NCBI GenBank assembly: GCA_018712785.1
Contig: DVGK01000008.1
Location: 1-35,739, forward strand
Direction: 5' to 3'
DNA: 35,739 nt
Source: Candidatus Choladousia intestinavium
GTDB lineage: Bacteria > Bacillota > Clostridia > Lachnospirales > Lachnospiraceae
Shown here: one piece after another, positions 16,597-24,751 of the stretch
How the letters are laid out: each line of letters starts with the position of its first letter
Numbering within the stretch: position 1 is the stretch's first letter
Translations under genes and position numbers: made by a program
Notes under the pieces: model-generated
Told to the model about the DNA's origin: nothing
Database searches by the model: none
What the model saw: only the letters and a program-made list of their open reading frames with translations

Positions 16597-16625
16597 ATTA
16601 TAGCAAATACATGCGTGGAATGCAA
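16597..16625 (-). promoter_or_regulatory. Promoter of the radical SAM operon
   Basis: Minus strand TTGCAT (16620-16625) and TATAAT (16597-16602), 17-base spacer. Confidence 0.85.
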
Positions 16626-16680
16626 GAATTTCAAATTTTTTCTCTGTGAGACCATAAAAAACGTTACTGTGGACAGCAAT

Positions 16681-16731
16681 AAAAAAACAGCCCAAGACCG
16701 GACAGCAAAACTGCTGCTCTGTCCCAGGCTG
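16681..16731 (-). terminator. Terminator of the DUF1858 transcript
   Basis: Minus strand: outer CAGCC/GGCTG and inner GGACAG/CTGTCC pairings form a long interrupted hairpin, followed by seven T. It lies 50 bases after the DUF1858 stop. Confidence 0.75.
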
Positions 16732-16780
16732 CTGCAGACTTCCATCTTCCGCAGAATTTATCGCTTCAAAGCTTTCAAAA

Positions 16781-16999
16781 CTATTTGCCAGCTTCTTCCG
16801 CTTCCAGATACGCGTTCAATCTCTCCAGAAGCAGATCCGGCTCTATGCCATGCACCATGGCGGCTTCCTCTAAAGACTCCATCTGGGCAGAGGGGCAGCC
16901 GATGCAGAACATTCCGCCTCCCATCAGAACAGGGCCCAGATTCTCATTCACTTTGAGAATCTCACCAATCGTCATATCCTTGGTAATTCTAACTGACAT
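16781..16999 (-). CDS. DUF1858 redox-disulfide domain protein
   Basis: A 72-residue protein of the hybrid-cluster-associated redox disulfide (DUF1858) family. The key motif CIGC (Cys32, Cys35) sits in [21 protein letters not shown], and the C-terminal part is helical ([15 protein letters not shown]). Family members are thought to act as small cytoplasmic redox or disulfide partners of iron-sulfur enzymes; no hybrid cluster protein is in the window. AGGAGG lies just before the ATG. It is transcribed behind a leader of about 175 bases from the promoter at 17181-17209 and ended by a strong terminator. Confidence 0.88.
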   Translation of the reverse strand: MSVRITKDMTIGEILKVNENLGPVLMGGGMFCIGCPSAQMESLEEAAMVHGIEPDLLLERLNAYLEAEEAGK

Positions 17000-17180
17000 G
17001 AGTTGTTTCCTCCTTCTATAAATATATTATCATACTTTGTATCTGTTCAGAATCATCTTATACAGTACACAGGACTTCGCCCGAAGCCTCTCCGGTCCTC
17101 ATAAGCCCGTACTCCCGCATCCGTTTTTCCAGTCCGTTCAGCAAATGCGCAGACCTGCGGAACAGTTACAATGTTTTTAC
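17000..17180 (-). promoter_or_regulatory. Long structured leader upstream of DUF1858
   Basis: Between the promoter (17181-17209) and the DUF1858 start lie about 175 transcribed bases. They include the stems CGCAG/CTGCG (2-nt loop) and CTTCG/CGAAG inside GGAC/GTCC. A stop-free frame runs to the TAA at 17058-17060; read from TTG at 17144 it would encode 28 residues starting with MLNGLEKRMREYGLM, but no ribosome site is seen. It may be a leader peptide or a regulatory RNA; no known riboswitch was recognised. Confidence 0.4.
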
Positions 17181-17209
17181 ATTATAATACCTTTCTTTTC
17201 CTTATGCAA
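17181..17209 (-). promoter_or_regulatory. Promoter of the DUF1858 transcript
   Basis: Minus strand TTGCAT (17204-17209) and TATAAT (17181-17186), 17-base spacer. It points away from the ferredoxin promoter. Confidence 0.8.
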
Positions 17210-17260
17210 GCCCTTCCCCTTTGTTCTCCCAGAAATACATGGAAATTTGCTGTTTGGTTC

Positions 17261-17289
17261 TTGTCACTTCCGCATTTTTGTATTAGAAT
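17261..17289 (+). promoter_or_regulatory. Promoter of the ferredoxin gene
   Basis: Plus strand TTGTCA (17261-17266) and TAGAAT (17284-17289), 17-base spacer; leader about 50 bases with AGGAGG before the ATG. Confidence 0.8.
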
Positions 17290-17344
17290 GTAGTCAGATT
17301 TCAGAACAGTTCTGGATCCAAAAAATGAGAAGGAGGATAAGATC

Positions 17345-17515
17345 ATGGCATATGTTATTTCTGATGAGTGTGTAGCCTGCGGTACTTGCGCAGATGAGTG
17401 TCCGGCAGAAGCTATCAGCGAGGGCGATGGAAAGTATGTAATTGATGCAGATGCATGTCTTGACTGCGGTACCTGCGAGGGTGTATGTCCCACAGGTGCT
17501 ATTTCTGCTGAATAA
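17345..17515 (+). CDS. 2[4Fe-4S] clostridial ferredoxin
   Basis: A 56-residue protein, MAYVISDECVACGTCADECP at the start, with two cysteine sets: Cys9, 12, 15, 19 and Cys38, 41, 44, 48, in the CxxCxxCxxxCP arrangement. This is the low-potential electron carrier that serves pyruvate:ferredoxin oxidoreductase, hydrogenase and similar enzymes in anaerobes. Length and sequence are typical of clostridial ferredoxins. It has its own promoter, a strong AGGAGG site and a terminator, so it is a single-gene unit. It is short enough to be missed by length-filtered gene finding. Confidence 0.96.
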   Translation: MAYVISDECVACGTCADECPAEAISEGDGKYVIDADACLDCGTCEGVCPTGAISAE

Positions 17516-17545
17516 TTTATCTGCCCTTTCAGGCATACCTTGACG

Positions 17546-17595
17546 GCCGCAGCGAACGCGGCAAAAAAGAGGTAGGCTGCCGCGTCAGACGCGGC
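17546..17595. repeat. Two related GC-rich hairpins after the ferredoxin gene
   Basis: GCCGC/GCGGC (17546-17562) and GCCGCGT/ACGCGGC (17579-17595) are neighbouring inverted repeats with closely similar arms, followed 20 bases later by a real terminator. They look like a small palindromic repeat or RNA 3' structure; no function is known. Confidence 0.45.
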
Positions 17596-17614
17596 GTACA
17601 AAACGGCAATACAT

Positions 17615-17642
17615 AAGGAGCGTTTCCGGACGCTCCTTTTTC
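17615..17642 (+). terminator. Terminator of the ferredoxin gene, probably bidirectional
   Basis: GGAGCGT/ACGCTCC (17617-17636) with a 6-nt loop and TTTTT after it. On the minus strand it is preceded by AAAAA and so may also end the merR transcript that converges on it. Confidence 0.85.
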
Positions 17643-17660
17643 ATGGGCTTTTTCGCCTGA

Positions 17661-18209
17661 CTATCCCCGCTTTCCGATTTTTTTCCGAAGACGTTCCAGC
17701 CATCCCGCCTCCTTTTCTGTTTTGGCCGCCGCAGCTTCAGAAAATGACGCTTCCCGGTACTGAAAGTAAATCTCCAGCTCTTCCCTGAGCCGTTCTGAAA
17801 GAGCCTGCTTCAGCTTTTCATTCTGTTCTTCCACCACTTCCTGAATCATTCTCTTTAAAATAGCTTCAAACTGACGGAGATTCTCTGACTGCCCCTCCCC
17901 CAGCACCGCCGGATAGGCATTCTCGATCCTCTGGATTCCCTCTTTCAGTTCTGAATCCCCACTGTTTTCTTCCCCTGCTCCCTTAAGAAGAATTTTTATT
18001 CCCTTTAACTGAATCCCCTTTTCTTTCAGCTCCTTTACCCTGCACAGCGTCTCCACGTCCTGTTCCGTATAGATCCTGTGTCCCTGGCTTGTCCTCTGTA
18101 TTTCCAGTCCCAGCTCTTCTTCCCAGTAACGCAAAACGTGCGACTCTACGCCTACGAGCCGCACTGTTTCTGATACGGAGTACTCTTTTGGTAAATGCTC
18201 TTTCTCCAT
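17661..18209 (-). CDS. MerR-family transcriptional regulator with coiled-coil C-terminus
   Basis: A 182-residue DNA-binding protein. The N-terminal winged helix-turn-helix is clear (YSVSETVRLVGVESHVLRYW, then the wing GHRIYTEQDVETL). The remainder has an elongated, charged helical region (about 95-165) expected to form a coiled coil, ending in a basic tail. No ligand-binding domain or metal cysteines are present. The start was set at ATG 18209 with GGGGAG upstream; a 25-codon extension is not conserved-looking. It follows dnaB by 129 bases in the same direction and may be read through from the gdpP operon. Target unknown. Confidence 0.83.
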   Translation of the reverse strand: MEKEHLPKEYSVSETVRLVGVESHVLRYWEEELGLEIQRTSQGHRIYTEQDVETLCRVKELKEKGIQLKGIKILLKGAGEENSGDSELKEGIQRIENAYPAVLGEGQSENLRQFEAILKRMIQEVVEEQNEKLKQALSERLREELEIYFQYREASFSEAAAAKTEKEAGWLERLRKKIGKRG

Positions 18210-18338
18210 GAAACTTCTCCCCTTTGCTTCTCTTCGCCTGCTGCTGTTCACAAGCTTCACAGCAGCCTTCCGATCTCTTTTCATTCGGCCTCATACTTAC
18301 AATATATGCCGGGGAAAAGTGAAATAGAACACTCCGTC

Positions 18339-19667
18339 TTATTTTTTCATATTCGCGAATTTCGTAAATCTTGGCAGCCATGCCAGCTCCACCGTGCCGA
18401 TGGGGCCGTTTCTCTGCTTGGCGATAATGACCTCCGCCACATCCTTCTTCTCTGTATCGTGGTTGTAATAATCATCCCGGTACAGAAACATCACAACATC
18501 AGCGTCCTGCTCTATGGCTCCCGACTCGCGCAGGTCTGAGAGCATAGGACGATGATCCGGCCTTTGCTCCACTGCCCGGGAAAGCTGTGAAAGAGCCACT
18601 ACGGGAACCTTCAGTTCCCTGGCGATCTCTTTCAGAGATCTGGAGATATCCGAAATCTCCTGCTGTCTGGACTCCGACCGGCGGCTGCCCTGCATCAGCT
18701 GCAGGTAGTCGATCATAATAATCCCCAGATTATGTTCCAATTTATACTTCCGGCATTTGCTTCTCAGCTCTGTCACAGAGATACCGGGCGTATCGTCAAT
18801 AATCAGATTGGAACGTCCAATCACGCCGGCCGCCTCAATCAGGCTGGCCCAGTCATTGTCACTGAGATTACCGGTACGGAGAAGCTGGGAATCCACCCTG
18901 GACTCCAGAGAAAAGAGACGGTTCACCAACTGCTCCTTGGACATCTCCAGACTGAAGATAGCCACTGTAAGATTGCTGCGGAAAGCCATGTATTCCGCGA
19001 TGTTTAAAACAAAGGCCGTTTTCCCCATAGAAGGCCGGGCCGCAATCAAGATAAGATCCGACGGCTGGAAGCCGGAGGTCTTGTAATCCAGATCAATAAA
19101 TCCTGTAGCCAGACCTGTGACGTTCCCTTTCAATCTGCTGGCCGCCTCGATCTTGTCCAGAGCGTTCAGCACTATATCCTTGATGGGTACGAAATCCTCG
19201 CTGCCCTTTCTCTGGAGAACCTGGAAAATCTTTTTTTCCGCGTCCTCCATAATCTCTTCCGTAGTCTCTTTCCCTGTATAGCAGGCGTTGGCAATCTCTT
19301 CATTCACCCGAATCATCCGCCGCAGCAGAGCCTTTTCCGCCACAATCTCCGCATGGGCCTTTACATTGGTAGAGACCGGCACATTGGCAATTACATCGCC
19401 CATAAATTCCAGACTGCTGATCTCCGGCGGCACACCTTTTTCTTTCAGCCGATTCTGAAGAGTGACCATATCCACAGGCTTATTTTCTCCGTAAAGATCT
19501 GTAATTGCCTCAAAAAGCACCCCGAACTGTTTCTGATAGAAATCTTCCGTTGTAACGATCTGAGACGCGATTGTAATGGCGTCCTGATCCATCATCATAG
19601 ACGCAACCACCGACTGCTCCGCCTCAACGCTGTGAGGCATCACTCTTTTAATCAGCGCTTCTTCCAC
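18339..19667 (-). CDS. dnaB: Replicative DNA helicase DnaB
   Basis: The hexameric 5'-3' helicase of the replication fork, 442 residues (family about 440-470). The N-terminal domain starts with MPHSVEAEQSVVASMM; the RecA-like domain starts with TGLATGFIDLD and has Walker A RPSMGKT (211-217), the Walker B stretch IIMIDYLQLM and the LSQLSRAVEQR motif. The start codon is GTG (19667), with AAAGGA upstream. It lies 17 bases after rplI in the gdpP-rplI-dnaB operon, a standard arrangement in Clostridia and Bacilli. There is no intein. Confidence 0.97.
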   Translation of the reverse strand: MEEALIKRVMPHSVEAEQSVVASMMMDQDAITIASQIVTTEDFYQKQFGVLFEAITDLYGENKPVDMVTLQNRLKEKGVPPEISSLEFMGDVIANVPVSTNVKAHAEIVAEKALLRRMIRVNEEIANACYTGKETTEEIMEDAEKKIFQVLQRKGSEDFVPIKDIVLNALDKIEAASRLKGNVTGLATGFIDLDYKTSGFQPSDLILIAARPSMGKTAFVLNIAEYMAFRSNLTVAIFSLEMSKEQLVNRLFSLESRVDSQLLRTGNLSDNDWASLIEAAGVIGRSNLIIDDTPGISVTELRSKCRKYKLEHNLGIIMIDYLQLMQGSRRSESRQQEISDISRSLKEIARELKVPVVALSQLSRAVEQRPDHRPMLSDLRESGAIEQDADVVMFLYRDDYYNHDTEKKDVAEVIIAKQRNGPIGTVELAWLPRFTKFANMKK

Positions 19668-19684
19668 AGTGCTTTTCCTTTCTT

Positions 19685-20131
19685 TTACGCCTCAACCACA
19701 TGCACCTGAATCTGGGCGGTCACCTGCGCATGAAGCTTCACGGCAACCTGCGTCACTCCCAGGGTCTTAATAGGTCCTTCCATCAAAAGCTTCTTTTTAT
19801 CAATCTCTTTGCCCAACTGCTCCCGCACAGCCTCAGACACTTCCTTGGAAGAAACAGAACCGAAAATTCTCCCTCCCTCTCCCGTCTTTACGGCAATCTT
19901 TACTTCCTTTCCTTCCAGTTCCTTTGCCAGGGCCTGGGCTGCCTCCAGATTCTCCTGGGCCACCTTCTGGGCATTTGCCTTCTGAAGCTTCAGGTCATTC
20001 ATATTCTGTCCTGTAGCTTCTTTTCCCAGTCCTTTTTTCAGCAGCATATTTCTTGCGTAGCCGTCGCTTACATTTACAATATCACCTTTTTTTCCAAGAC
20101 TTTTCACATCCTGAAGCAAAATTACTTTCAT
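19685..20131 (-). CDS. rplI: 50S ribosomal protein L9
   Basis: A 148-residue ribosomal protein of the large subunit. The N-terminal signature [28 protein letters not shown] is complete, followed by the long connecting helix and the C-terminal rRNA-binding domain ([12 protein letters not shown]...). GGAG ribosome site ten bases before ATG. It starts two bases after the gdpP stop and lies upstream of dnaB, so the three genes are co-transcribed. Confidence 0.98.
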   Translation of the reverse strand: MKVILLQDVKSLGKKGDIVNVSDGYARNMLLKKGLGKEATGQNMNDLKLQKANAQKVAQENLEAAQALAKELEGKEVKIAVKTGEGGRIFGSVSSKEVSEAVREQLGKEIDKKKLLMEGPIKTLGVTQVAVKLHAQVTAQIQVHVVEA

Positions 20132-20133
20132 AT

Positions 20134-22194
20134 TTAGATCGCTCCTTCTTCTGTCATCTGTGTCAATACTTGTTTCAATTTCTCTCTGGCCTCATCTACC
20201 GTTACTCCCTCAAGCTGAGCTCCAGCGATATTCATATGGCCTCCCCCTCCGAGCCGCTCCATGATGATCTGCACATTGACTTCATCAATAGCCCGGGCGC
20301 TGATATAAATTTTATTCTTATAATCAGTCAGCACAAAAGAAGCCTTCACCCCTATAATATTCAGAAGTTCATTGGCGGCCTGGGCACCTACCACAGTGGG
20401 ATTCTCCAGTCCCTGGGCCGGACACACGCTGATGGCGTACCTGCCCATAAAAGCCTCCGCGTGACGTACCGCTTCCGCCCTTGCCTTATACGTATCCATA
20501 TCCTCCCGGAAAGATTTCCGAACTCTGGTGACGTCCGCTCCATGTCTGCGCAGAAACGCCGCCGCCTCAAAGGTCCGCATCCCCGTCTTGGCCACGAAAT
20601 TGTTGGTGTCCACAATAATTCCGGCATAAATGCAGTCCGCCTCATTCACCTTCAGTTTAATATCGTCATCATAGTACTGAAGAATCTCTGCGATCATCTC
20701 ACAGGCTGAGGACGCCGATGGTTCAATATAAGAAAGGGCCGCATTCTCTATCTTCTCCTCCGACTGGCGGTGGTGATCCATCACCACAATGGTCTTTGTG
20801 CGTTCCAGAAGCTCTGAACACTCAGCCATGCTGGGACGGTTCGTATCTACTACTACTACCACCGTGTTCTGGTTGGTCAGTTCGATGGCCTGGTCATGAG
20901 TGAGAATATAATTCTCCTCATAATCCCCGCTGGCCTGCAGGGCATTCACCCAGGGCCGGATTCCGCTGTTAATCTCTCCCAGAACAATATGAGCATGCTT
21001 GCCTGCCTGGAGAGCCGCTCGGCATACTCCTACGCTGGCTCCCAACGAGTCGATGTCCGTAACCTTATGCCCCATGACAATCACCCGTTCTCTGGAGCTG
21101 ATCAGCTCCCGGAGAGCCTGCGCCTTCACCCGGGCCCTCACCCGGGTATTCTTCTCCTGCCGCTGGGTCTTCCCACCGTAGAAGGTCATCTTATTCTGGT
21201 TCTTCACCACAGCCTGGTCGCCGCCTCTGGCAAGAGCCATTTCCATAGCGCCTCTGGCCGCCTCATAATCCTGACAGTAGCCGCCGCTGTTGACGCCCAC
21301 TCCGATGCTGATGGTAACAGAAATACTGTTTCCGATATTTACCGTCTTTACATCCTCCAGAACAGAGAACCGATCCTGAATCATCTGATCCAGCCCCTTC
21401 TGGTTCACCACAAGGAGATACTTGTCCTTCTCCAATTTTTTAATCAGGCCGTCCATGGAGGTGACGTATTTCGTGATCCTTCTGTCTACCAGTGCCTCCA
21501 GCATGGAGCTTCTGACATCCTCCACGCTTTCCATGGCTTCATCGTAATTATCCATATACAAAAGCCCCACCACCGGCCGTTCCTCATAATTTTCCTGAAC
21601 ATACAGACTCAGTTCTGTTACGTCAAAAAAATGGAACGCCAGGATCCAGCCCTCACCCGTCACAATTTTAGCCGCCTGTGCTTCCTCCAGAAGCTCTTTC
21701 AGCAGGATCTTTTTTATATTTACCCGGTATCTCCGATCTCCGTATTCAATCTCTACGTCGTTCTCCTCTTCCTCATCCGGGAAACATTCCGCAGTAAGCT
21801 GAGGAACCAGGCTGCTGATATTTTTATGACAGTCCCCGGGTCTGCCAGTGATCTGGGACATAGATTCATTCATCCACAGAAGCTTTCCGTCCTGCTGTGC
21901 AATCCCATAAGGAATGGCCAGACCTTTCAGCATTTCCCGTTCAATCTCTTTATAACGCCCTGTAAAATCCAGCAGCTCCTGAAGTACTTTGGGCCGGTAA
22001 TACAGCTCAAGCCCGATCATACTCAGATAAAACAGAACGGTAAAGCCCGCCACCAGACAGCCGGCCAGGGTATTCACGTAGAGCACTATGCCTGTAAGAA
22101 CACAGAGCAGCAGCGTCATAACCACACACCAGTACCAGTGTCTCATAACATGCCCGCTGTATTTTATCTGAAGCTTTTCTTTTTTCTTCTTCAT
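20134..22194 (-). CDS. gdpP: Cyclic-di-AMP phosphodiesterase GdpP
   Basis: A membrane-bound DHH/DHHA1 phosphodiesterase that cleaves c-di-AMP to pApA, 686 residues. There are two N-terminal membrane helices (about 22-40 and 44-64), a PAS-like domain (about 85-195), a degenerate GGDEF domain (about 205-335), then [12 protein letters not shown] (375-383; His376, Asp380, Asp382), VDTNRP (Asp450) and DHH (473-475), and DHHA1 with GGGHMNIAG near 650. ATG 22194 was chosen (GGAGAAGG upstream); the longer reading adds 40 basic residues with no ribosome site. c-di-AMP controls potassium transport and wall homeostasis; GdpP is known in Bacillus to be inhibited by ppGpp. It heads the rplI-dnaB operon. 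Confidence 0.95.
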   Translation of the reverse strand: MKKKKEKLQIKYSGHVMRHWYWCVVMTLLLCVLTGIVLYVNTLAGCLVAGFTVLFYLSMIGLELYYRPKVLQELLDFTGRYKEIEREMLKGLAIPYGIAQQDGKLLWMNESMSQITGRPGDCHKNISSLVPQLTAECFPDEEEENDVEIEYGDRRYRVNIKKILLKELLEEAQAAKIVTGEGWILAFHFFDVTELSLYVQENYEERPVVGLLYMDNYDEAMESVEDVRSSMLEALVDRRITKYVTSMDGLIKKLEKDKYLLVVNQKGLDQMIQDRFSVLEDVKTVNIGNSISVTISIGVGVNSGGYCQDYEAARGAMEMALARGGDQAVVKNQNKMTFYGGKTQRQEKNTRVRARVKAQALRELISSRERVIVMGHKVTDIDSLGASVGVCRAALQAGKHAHIVLGEINSGIRPWVNALQASGDYEENYILTHDQAIELTNQNTVVVVVDTNRPSMAECSELLERTKTIVVMDHHRQSEEKIENAALSYIEPSASSACEMIAEILQYYDDDIKLKVNEADCIYAGIIVDTNNFVAKTGMRTFEAAAFLRRHGADVTRVRKSFREDMDTYKARAEAVRHAEAFMGRYAISVCPAQGLENPTVVGAQAANELLNIIGVKASFVLTDYKNKIYISARAIDEVNVQIIMERLGGGGHMNIAGAQLEGVTVDEAREKLKQVLTQMTEEGAI

Positions 22195-22304
22195 GCGCCT
22201 TCTCCATTCTCTTTCATTCCGTTTCCCCTTAAAACGGCTTCCCTCCAAACCGGATCCCAGACGCAAAAGCTCCCCCATCCTGGAACCGTTCATTTCTAGG
22301 GAAC

Positions 22305-22333
22305 ATTTTACCATAAAACAGCCGTTTGGAAAA
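22305..22333 (-). promoter_or_regulatory. Possible promoter of the gdpP operon
   Basis: Minus strand TAAAAT (22305-22310) with a poor -35 (TTTTCC) at 17 bases. It lies between the ABC-transporter terminator and gdpP, where a promoter is expected. Confidence 0.4.
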
Positions 22334-22370
22334 GAGTTTATTCCAGAAGATGTGTGCCGGCGGCAGAATA

Positions 22371-22434
22371 CAAAAAACGGGAGCCTCGTCTGTACCCTGG
22401 GATTCGGTACAAAAAGGCCCCCTGGAGTCCCGTA
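22371..22434 (-). terminator. Terminator of the alarmone synthetase-ABC operon
   Basis: Outer stem ACGGGA/TCCCGT (22377-22382 with 22428-22433) encloses a hairpin GTACC/GGTAC (22392-22410), followed on the minus strand by TTTTTT. It starts right after the permease stop. Confidence 0.6.
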
Positions 22435-22437
22435 AAA

Positions 22438-24045
22438 CTACAGCTCTTCAAAGCGGCGGGCTCCCCGGCCATTCAGCCAGATCTGGAGGCCGACGCATCC
22501 GGCCGCGGCTGCGGCTGTCCAGAAAGCGAAATAGGCTTCCTGGGCAATTCCCAATCCCAGTCCTGTTCCCAGGCGCAGAAGAATCGGAAGAATTGAAAAA
22601 AGCATAGACAAAAGAAGGGTAAGGGTGGAACTGAGACTGTTCTTTACCACCTGGGTCTCAGACAGAAAATCCAGTCTTGGAAACAGCAAATTCCACATCA
22701 GCCCCATCTGCCCGCACAGAATGACCATCAGCACCGGCAGGACAGTCATAACCGCCGCCATTGCGGGTGCCGGCCGCTGCACCCAGAAAACCGCCCCCTG
22801 GGCAAACAGAAGGGGAGGAATGCAGACAGCCAGATGAAACAGCAGCTTTCCCGCAAGAATCTGGCGTGAAGTAACCGGACAGCTTTTCAGAATCCACAGG
22901 CTCTTTCCCTCCAGAGAAATACTGGGCGCTGATATATAGCTTAAAACTCCCAAAAAGCACAGAGCCGCCAGGTAAACGGAATTCATCTCCTCCTTCAGGG
23001 AAACGCCTCCGATGGTAATTCCCGCGATCTGTGAAAGCATATCCTGCTTCACCAGAAGAAATACCCCGGCCGCCACCAAAAATACCGCGCCTATGCCTGC
23101 GTTAATCATATAGCCCGGAGAAGAAGTGAAATGCTGCCACTCCTTTCCCATAAGCCCTGCCACCACCGGATATCGGCCCCGGCGTTTTTCCCGGTATCGG
23201 GTTTTTTTAAAGCCCCGGTTGGATGTGATGATTTTCACAAAGGTTGCCGACAAGATCAGGTAGGCCGCGGCGAAAGGAACACTGCAGTATAAAACGGAAT
23301 ACGCCAGAAACAAAAGATTCCCCTCTCCGACCGCCATTCCCATCTGGTATAAAGGATAAAGAATCCTGGACAGAAGCCCTGCAATCTCGGCAGCGTGAGT
23401 CAGCAGATACGAAAGCCCTGTAAACATCCGGCTGTACAGATACAGATAGCCGGCAAAAAAAGCAATCCAGAGAAGCAGCACGGCCGCCGATTTATGACGT
23501 ATCCTGCTTCCAACAGCCGTAAATGCGGCTCCCAGCAGGCAGGAAATGCTGATTGCCAGAAGAGGGATCAGGAAAAACAGCAGCAGGGATGAGAAAAGCT
23601 GCAGGGGCGAAAGCCCTACCTGATATCCGTATCCTGCCAAGGCCGGCAGAACCACTACGGCTCCGTAAATCAGATTCGTCAGGTACAGCATCAGCATCCT
23701 GCTGAAAAGAATCATGGAAACCGGAATGGGCAGAGACAGCAGAAGCTCATTATCTCTGGCCTCGTACAGCTGAGTCATAGCCAGAAACACACTTCCCACC
23801 ATCATCAGAAGGAACGCCATGACAAGCATCAGGAGGAAATACATCCAGTCCAGTCCCAGTCCGTGAAGAGGCTCTGCCATGGCAAAAAACATAGCTCCAA
23901 ACAGGAAGAGAAAGACGCCTGCCAGATACAAAAACAGAAAACAGATGCCGATTTTTTTCAGCCTGCTAGCTCTCTTTTTGCTGCCTCTGGAAAACAGAGA
24001 ATGAAACATGGACATCCAGTACGTTTTCAGCAAAGTTCTAAGCAT
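22438..24045 (-). CDS. ABC-2-type exporter permease
   Basis: A 535-residue integral membrane protein with about twelve hydrophobic segments grouped in two halves (first set about residues 30-270, second about 310-525). It is the membrane half of the exporter whose ATPase is encoded upstream. Start ATG 24045 follows GGAGG by seven bases and overlaps the ATPase stop by eight bases, so translation is coupled; an alternative start nine codons earlier is less likely. The family resembles the large clostridial ABC exporter permeases seen with EcsA/YthP-like ATPases. Substrate unknown. Confidence 0.82.
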   Translation of the reverse strand: MLRTLLKTYWMSMFHSLFSRGSKKRASRLKKIGICFLFLYLAGVFLFLFGAMFFAMAEPLHGLGLDWMYFLLMLVMAFLLMMVGSVFLAMTQLYEARDNELLLSLPIPVSMILFSRMLMLYLTNLIYGAVVVLPALAGYGYQVGLSPLQLFSSLLLFFLIPLLAISISCLLGAAFTAVGSRIRHKSAAVLLLWIAFFAGYLYLYSRMFTGLSYLLTHAAEIAGLLSRILYPLYQMGMAVGEGNLLFLAYSVLYCSVPFAAAYLILSATFVKIITSNRGFKKTRYREKRRGRYPVVAGLMGKEWQHFTSSPGYMINAGIGAVFLVAAGVFLLVKQDMLSQIAGITIGGVSLKEEMNSVYLAALCFLGVLSYISAPSISLEGKSLWILKSCPVTSRQILAGKLLFHLAVCIPPLLFAQGAVFWVQRPAPAMAAVMTVLPVLMVILCGQMGLMWNLLFPRLDFLSETQVVKNSLSSTLTLLLSMLFSILPILLRLGTGLGLGIAQEAYFAFWTAAAAAGCVGLQIWLNGRGARRFEEL

Positions 24046-24751
24046 TTTCGCCCTCCAGTTCCAGGAAGACATCCTCCAGGGAATCCTGTCCTCTTACCTC
24101 ATCCATGGTTCCTGAAGCCACCAGCCTTCCCTTTTTTATGATCGCCACTTTATCGCAGAGCTTCTCGGCCACCTCCAGCACATGGGTGGAAAAGAAGATC
24201 GCCCCGCCCTGATCGCAGTGTTCCCGCATCATTCCCTTCAGGGTATGGGAAGCCTTAGGATCCAGCCCTACGAAGGGCTCATCCATAATAATCAGGCTGG
24301 GCTTATGGAGGAAGGCTGAGATTACAGCCAGCTTCTGCTTCATTCCATGAGAATAGGCGGAAATTTTTTCTGCCAGATCCTCCTTCAGCTCCAGCTTCTC
24401 CGCATAGTAACGGATGCGCTGCGCCCGTTCTTCTCCGGATACCTTAAAAATATCCCCGATAAAATTCAGATAGCCAATTCCGCTCATAAACTCATAAAGA
24501 TCCGGATTATCCGGAATATAAGCAAGCATCCTCTTACAGGCCAGGGGCTCCCGGCGCACAGAATGACCGCACACCAGGATCTCTCCTTGGTCAAACTGCA
24601 GAATCCCGCAGCATGCTTTAATGGTGGTCGTCTTTCCCGCTCCGTTATGTCCGATGAACCCGTAGATCTCTCCGGGGCGGATATGAAGATCCAGATGATC
24701 TACCGCCTTCTTCCTGCCGTATGTCTTAGTCAGTCCTTCAATCCTTAACAT
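24038..24751 (-). CDS. ABC transporter ATP-binding protein (exporter type)
   Basis: A 238-residue ATPase. Walker A GHNGAGKT (34-41), signature YSHGMKQKL, Walker B LIIMDEPFVGLDP and the switch histidine in STHVLEVAE are all intact. The protein belongs to the DrrA/CcmA/EcsA-type exporter ATPases. Start ATG 24751 has GGAGGAG upstream and overlaps the alarmone synthetase stop by 14 bases. The 3' end overlaps the permease start by eight bases. The close coupling suggests the three proteins are made together. Confidence 0.92.
   Translation of the reverse strand: MLRIEGLTKTYGRKKAVDHLDLHIRPGEIYGFIGHNGAGKTTTIKACCGILQFDQGEILVCGHSVRREPLACKRMLAYIPDNPDLYEFMSGIGYLNFIGDIFKVSGEERAQRIRYYAEKLELKEDLAEKISAYSHGMKQKLAVISAFLHKPSLIIMDEPFVGLDPKASHTLKGMMREHCDQGGAIFFSTHVLEVAEKLCDKVAIIKKGRLVASGTMDEVRGQDSLEDVFLELEGENA

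Noticed and set aside
16552-16695. 48-codon N-terminal extension of the radical SAM protein
   Set aside because: It would run through the promoter and the SOS box; ATG 16551 has the ribosome site and matches the family start.
17182-17601. Minus-strand open frame of 139 codons
   Set aside because: It is the complement of the ferredoxin gene and its promoter; the ferredoxin on the plus strand has eight cysteines in exact spacing and a strong ribosome site.
20896-22299. Plus-strand open frame of 467 codons
   Set aside because: It lies antisense to gdpP, has no recognisable motif or ribosome site, and reads as a complement of a conserved protein.
22195-22314. 40-codon N-terminal extension of GdpP
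   Set aside because: Highly basic, no ribosome site, overlaps the putative promoter; family members begin near the first membrane helix.
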